In this document: piece after piece, positions 6,193 to 8,584 of the stretch
How positions within the stretch are numbered: the stretch's first letter is position 1
How the letters are laid out: each line of letters starts with the position of its first letter
Assembly (NCBI GenBank): GCA_005880055.1
Contig: VBJS01000128.1
Span: 1 to 8,584, forward strand
DNA from: Chloroflexota bacterium
Lineage (GTDB): Bacteria > Chloroflexota > Dehalococcoidia > SM23-28-2 > RBG-16-64-32
Direction: 5' to 3'
DNA: 8,584 bases
Notes under the pieces: generated by a model
What the model was told of the DNA's origin: nothing
Database searches by the model: none
Seen by the model: the letters and a program-made list of their open reading frames with translations, nothing else
Made by a program: the position numbers and the translations under genes

Positions 6193-6315
6193 TCGGCACT
6201 CGGCCGATGCAACCCGGCGTTTATGCCGCCTTTGCCTCGCCTTATGTCCCTGTCTCAAACCGTGCCTGAGAATATGAGCAGAACCCGGGCGCTCTGGAAG
6301 AAGAGGAGGACGACG

Positions 6316-6774
6316 ATGCGAAGCGCCACAATGGAACACGCTGAGCAGCTTGAGCGCTGCATCGAGGACTGCCAGGGTTGCCATTCGATTTGCCTTCAGA
6401 CGATTAACCACTGTCTGGACAAGGGCGGCCGCCACACCGAAGCTCAACACATCCGGCTTCTTCAAGACTGCGTGCAGATCTGCCAGACCGGCGCCGACTT
6501 CATGATTCGCGGCTCGGACCGGCACGGCTTGACATGCTTTGTTTGCTCGGAGGTCTGCGACGCCTGCGCCGGGGACTGCGAGCAGTTTCAGGGCGACCAG
6601 CAGATGCAGGCGTGCGCGGAGATGTGCCGGACGTGTTCAACATCCTGCCGAGAGATGGCCGAGACCATGGGCGTGACCGGCGAAGACAGCTTCGAGGGAG
6701 GCGGCGGCGTTGACTACGGCGAAGCCTTCGAAGAGGTCGCAGAGGGGATCATGAAGGAGAGCCGCTCCGGCTAG
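6316..6774 (+). CDS. Four-helix-bundle copper-storage protein (Csp/DUF326 family)
   Basis: A 152-residue cysteine-rich protein. Csp proteins store many Cu(I) ions inside a four-helix bundle through thiolates that point into the core. Sixteen Cys are visible at 15, 19, 22, 26, 33, 52, 56, 74, 77, 81, 84, 88, 100, 104, 107 and 111, mostly in CxxxC and CxxC spacing along helices, with His at 8, 23, 32, 40, 45 and 70. There is no Tat or Sec signal peptide, which points to the cytosolic Csp3-like type. An acidic and glycine-rich tail (about 123-152) is longer than usual. I chose ATG 6316 because GGAGG (6305-6309) sits six bases upstream; the frame is open back to ATG 6223, but that adds 31 residues without family character. 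The gene is convergent with the peptidase gene, with 49 bases between. Confidence 0.88.
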   Translation: MRSATMEHAEQLERCIEDCQGCHSICLQTINHCLDKGGRHTEAQHIRLLQDCVQICQTGADFMIRGSDRHGLTCFVCSEVCDACAGDCEQFQGDQQMQACAEMCRTCSTSCREMAETMGVTGEDSFEGGGGVDYGEAFEEVAEGIMKESRSG

Positions 6775-6787
6775 TTGCCCAACCTCT

Positions 6788-6811
6788 ATGTCAGGTGGAA
6801 ACCTGACCCCG
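6788..6811. terminator. Hairpin between convergent genes; REP-like motif, copy 2
   Basis: GTCAGGT (6790-6796) and ACCTGAC (6801-6807) form a perfect 7-bp stem around a GGAA loop, in the 49-base gap between two convergent stops. It could act as a bidirectional terminator, although no T-tract follows on either strand. It shares the frame ATGYCAGGT...CCTGACCCCG with the site at 5434-5458. Confidence 0.45.
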
Positions 6812-6823
6812 CAACTTGGGGGG

Positions 6824-7579
6824 CTAGCGGAACTCTATCCGCGGGAGCAGGCGTTCTTCCAGGCGGGCGATGAATTCTTCGCTCAGGCCGCCGCCGCTCC
6901 GCGCCAGCAACCGCTCAAGCAGTGGGCGGCGCGGCCGCACGTACTGAAGACGGCGCGGTGCCTTGCCCATCTCCTTGGCCTTTGCTGCTGAAAACATCTC
7001 GCCCGTCGCGTAGCCTCGCACCGTCTCAGCCGGCATCGCCCGCGCCTTCGCCACGGCATCGACAAACCAGTTATAGTACTCGTCCGTTAGCTGGCGCACC
7101 TTCTCCTGCTCCTCCGGCGTCGGCTCGCGCCACGGCTGGAACATGCCCTTGAGTTTGCCTTCGTGGGTCACAACCATCCGGATGCCAAGCTTCTCCATAA
7201 GCTCCTGCACCACGGGCCGGACGAAGATGACGCCGATGGAGCCGACAAGCGCTGTGGGCACCGCAATGATCTTCTGCGCCGCGCAGGCGATGAGATAACC
7301 GCCCGAGAGGCCGGCGCTCTGCACGAAGGCGACGGTCGGCTTGCGCTTGGCAAGGCGGCCGATTGCGCGGTGTATGGCATCGGAAACCGGCGCAGAGCCG
7401 CCCGGCGAGTCGACCTCCACGATAACGGCACGCACGCGAGAATCTTCGGTCAGGCCTTTTATCGCCCGGACCATCTCGGGCCCGCGCACCTGGACGCCGA
7501 TCTGGCCGGCGATCTCCAGTACGGCGACGCGTGGCGCCGTCCAAGGGAGTTCGAAATTGCGGGGCAACATGGCGTCCAT
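6824..7579 (-). CDS. S49-family (SppA-like) serine peptidase
   Basis: A 251-residue product from ATG 7579, which has AAGGAGG five bases upstream, so it can be made on its own even though the frame is also open from the peroxiredoxin domain. The core fits short SppA-type signal peptide peptidases: VAVLEIAGQIG, RAVIVEVDSPGGS, then Ser92 in AGLSGGYLIA, matching catalytic Ser147 of Bacillus subtilis SppA, and Lys144 in EGKLKGMFQPWRE, matching Lys199. LVGSIGVI, also conserved, lies between. Both catalytic residues are therefore present. Family members degrade cleaved signal peptides or misfolded membrane proteins. No N-terminal membrane helix is visible, unlike many SppA proteins, so a soluble cytoplasmic enzyme is likely. 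It ends with TAG 6826-6824, convergent with the copper-storage gene. Confidence 0.88.
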   Translation of the reverse strand: MDAMLPRNFELPWTAPRVAVLEIAGQIGVQVRGPEMVRAIKGLTEDSRVRAVIVEVDSPGGSAPVSDAIHRAIGRLAKRKPTVAFVQSAGLSGGYLIACAAQKIIAVPTALVGSIGVIFVRPVVQELMEKLGIRMVVTHEGKLKGMFQPWREPTPEEQEKVRQLTDEYYNWFVDAVAKARAMPAETVRGYATGEMFSAAKAKEMGKAPRRLQYVRPRRPLLERLLARSGGGLSEEFIARLEERLLPRIEFR

Positions 7580-8125
7580 CGGTTCCTCCTTCTGAAGCGG
7601 ACGGGGCGGCTGGTAACAGTAGTTCCCCGGGCCGGCGCGGGGAAGGGGGGGGGTTTGAACGGAGTCTATCTGAGCTAGCGTCTCTTCCACCGAGGGGATC
7701 TCCCACTGTTGCCATCCAAGGTAGGCATAGCGGACGATCCCGTCCTTATCGACGACGAACTGACCTGGGCGCTGCCCCAGCGAGACCATGGAGCTTTTGA
7801 CATCGTACTGCCGAAACACTGAGCGCTCAGGGTCCGGCAGACAGGGGAACGCGATCTCGTTGCGTTCGAAGTAGCTGCGTGCGTTCTCGACCGTGTCCGG
7901 CGCCAGCGCCAGGATCTCAGCATTCCGCTGCTTGAAGTCTTCGTACCTTTCCCGCAACTGCGAGAGATGCCGGCGGCAGAACGGTCAGAAGAACCCCCGC
8001 AGGAATACGAGGAGCACGGGGCGCCCGCGGAAGGCGGACAGGCGCACCTCCTGGCCCGCGATCGAGGTCAGCGTGAAGTCCGGCGCTTCCTGGCCGACGG
8101 GTACTGTCTCGCTCTCGACCGGCAT
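6824..8125 (-). CDS. Probable selenocysteine peroxiredoxin-like domain in one frame with an S49 peptidase domain
   Basis: If the TGA at 7985-7987 is read as selenocysteine, the frame from ATG 8125 gives 433 residues. Residues 1-158 are an AhpC/TSA-type peroxiredoxin-like domain: APDFTL and LSAFRG near the start, VLLVFLRGFF then U47-P-F-C50-RRHL, PDPERSVFRQY and QFVVDKDG. In cysteine relatives the first position of this C-P-F-C motif is the catalytic Cys, so the TGA lies exactly where selenocysteine would replace it. A candidate bSECIS follows. ATG 8125 has CGGAG five bases upstream; the upstream in-frame ATG 8182 looks poorer. No stop separates this domain from the S49 domain (183-433). The linker (159-182) is Pro-rich and encoded beside a run of nine C (7644-7652 region). 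Alternatives are a nonsense mutation, or two genes whose intervening stop was lost by an indel or sequencing error. Confidence 0.6.
7950..7965 (-). promoter_or_regulatory. Candidate bacterial SECIS stem-loop
   Basis: In the mRNA, UCUCGC (7965-7960) pairs with GCGGGA (7955-7950), one pair being U-G, around the loop AGUU (7959-7956). Weaker pairing continues outwards. The loop begins 25 bases after the UGA and has G as its second base. Known bacterial SECIS elements lie within about 16-37 bases of the UGA and carry G in the first two loop positions, so the geometry fits. The element is weakly conserved between bacteria, so this supports rather than proves recoding. Confidence 0.4.
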
Positions 8126-8195
8126 AGCGGCTCCGATTGTATGTGCCGACGGGCAGCCGGTCAATGGCTTGGTCGACGGCACACCACCGGCCTTG

Positions 8196-8204
8196 TGCTA
8201 TCAT
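8196..8204 (+). promoter_or_regulatory. Extended -10 promoter candidate for the ArsA-like gene
   Basis: TG-C-TATCAT forms an extended -10 element 15 bases before ATG 8220. There is no Shine-Dalgarno in between, so the transcript would be nearly leaderless. No clear -35 is seen, which extended -10 promoters can tolerate. It lies in the 94-base gap between divergent genes. Confidence 0.4.
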
Positions 8205-8219
8205 TCGACGCGCATTCCC

Positions 8220-8584
8220 ATGCGCATGATCCTCTTTTCCGGCAAGGGCGGCAGCGGCGTCAGCACGCTTGCCGCCGCCACCGCAGTCGCAGCCACCATG
8301 GCCGGCCACCGGGCGCTGGCCTTTGGGCTCGGGCCCGGACTGAGGGAGGTGCTCGGCTCGTCACTCGGCGCTGAGCCGCTGGACTTGGGCGGCAATCTGT
8401 CGGCCAGCGAAGGAGGACATGGAGGTGAGGATGAATTCCGGGAATGGCTGGAGCAGTTGCTGGACTGGCGGGGGATGGAGGTGGAGCTGGCCGCCGACCT
8501 GGCGGCGCTACCGGGAATAAGCCATATCAGCCGCTTGCTCGAGCTGGAATCGGAGATCTCGTCGGCTAAGTATGACGTAATAGT
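8220..8584 (+). CDS. ArsA/GET3-like P-loop ATPase, N-terminal part, atypical P-loop
   Basis: The frame is open from ATG 8220 (or ATG 8226) past the window end, giving 121 residues. It starts MRMILFSGKGGSGVSTLAAA, the layout of the deviant Walker A of ArsA/GET3 and MinD-type ATPases (KGGxGKT/S). Signature Lys9 is kept, but the P-loop lysine is Val14. The next ArsA landmark, S/T-D-P-A-H-S, is replaced by FGLGPGL (about 35-41), losing the Asp. The middle (DEFREWLEQLLDWRGME, then LPGISHISRLLEL) resembles the ArsA region before the SAKYDVIV strand, which is usually followed by the D-x-A-P-T motif beyond this window. Such proteins handle metalloids or membrane-protein insertion, but this one may have lost normal ATP hydrolysis. 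It is divergent from the peroxiredoxin gene. Confidence 0.75.
   Translation, partial: MRMILFSGKGGSGVSTLAAATAVAATMAGHRALAFGLGPGLREVLGSSLGAEPLDLGGNLSASEGGHGGEDEFREWLEQLLDWRGMEVELAADLAALPGISHISRLLELESEISSAKYDVI

Larger units (their letters stand above)
5938..6315. other. Non-coding region between SCP2-like and copper-protein genes
   Basis: This 378-base stretch has no credible gene. It holds the 53-bp tandem repeats (5973-6131), a palindrome at 6179-6192, a small CGGC/GCCG inverted pair near 6213-6227, and the leader of the copper-storage gene. Open frames across it have no ribosome binding site and code low-complexity peptides. No confident promoter was found, although one for the copper gene is expected here. 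Confidence 0.6.

Noticed and set aside
6223..6315. Upstream extension of the copper-storage protein from ATG 6223
   Set aside because: The added residues contain no Cys and do not form a signal peptide; GGAGG lies just before ATG 6316.
7163..7678. 171-codon plus-strand open frame opposite the S49 peptidase
   Set aside because: It is antisense to an intact catalytic domain, has no recognisable motif, and shows the His/Asp/Arg-rich composition of a shadow frame.

Overview
The window is GC-rich (G/C-biased third positions, GTG starts, long antisense open frames) and gene-dense. It looks like a chromosomal segment of a free-living bacterium, most likely from an uncultured lineage. I lean weakly towards Chloroflexota from overall gene style, but no marker gene here proves the taxonomy.

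Layout. (1) 1-2467, plus strand: the tail of a FecCD/BtuC-type permease, its ATPase, a PduO-type cob(I)alamin adenosyltransferase and a rhomboid protease, with gaps of 1, 13 and 29 bases. The first three suggest cobamide import followed by conversion to adenosylcobalamin. (2) 2604-5937, plus strand: a three-gene block made of an R2-like ferritin-fold oxidase with all six carboxylate/His metal ligands (gene A), a longer paralogue in which all six ligands are substituted (gene B), and an SCP2-like lipid-binding protein. (3) 5938-6315: non-coding DNA with three 53-bp tandem units and a short palindrome. (4) 6316-6774, plus strand: a cysteine-rich four-helix-bundle copper-storage (Csp/DUF326) protein. 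(5) 6824-8125, minus strand: a peroxiredoxin-like thioredoxin-fold domain whose first active-site cysteine codon is TGA (probable selenocysteine, U-P-F-C), open in frame into an S49/SppA-type protease domain that also has its own start and strong ribosome binding site. (6) 8220-end, plus strand and divergent: the start of an ArsA-like ATPase with a non-canonical P-loop.

The two most notable items are the active/inactive R2-like pair next to a lipid-binding protein, and the probable selenoprotein. The pair resembles the alpha/beta design of bacterial multicomponent monooxygenases and the yeast Rnr2/Rnr4 pair, but uses R2lox-like proteins. My inference is a two-subunit oxidase acting on a hydrophobic substrate carried by the SCP2 protein; no reductase, ferredoxin or ribonucleotide reductase large subunit is visible here. 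The Sec/Cys peroxiredoxin, the copper-storage protein and the metal-dependent oxidase give the area a redox and metal-handling theme, but a functional link between the blocks is not shown by the sequence.
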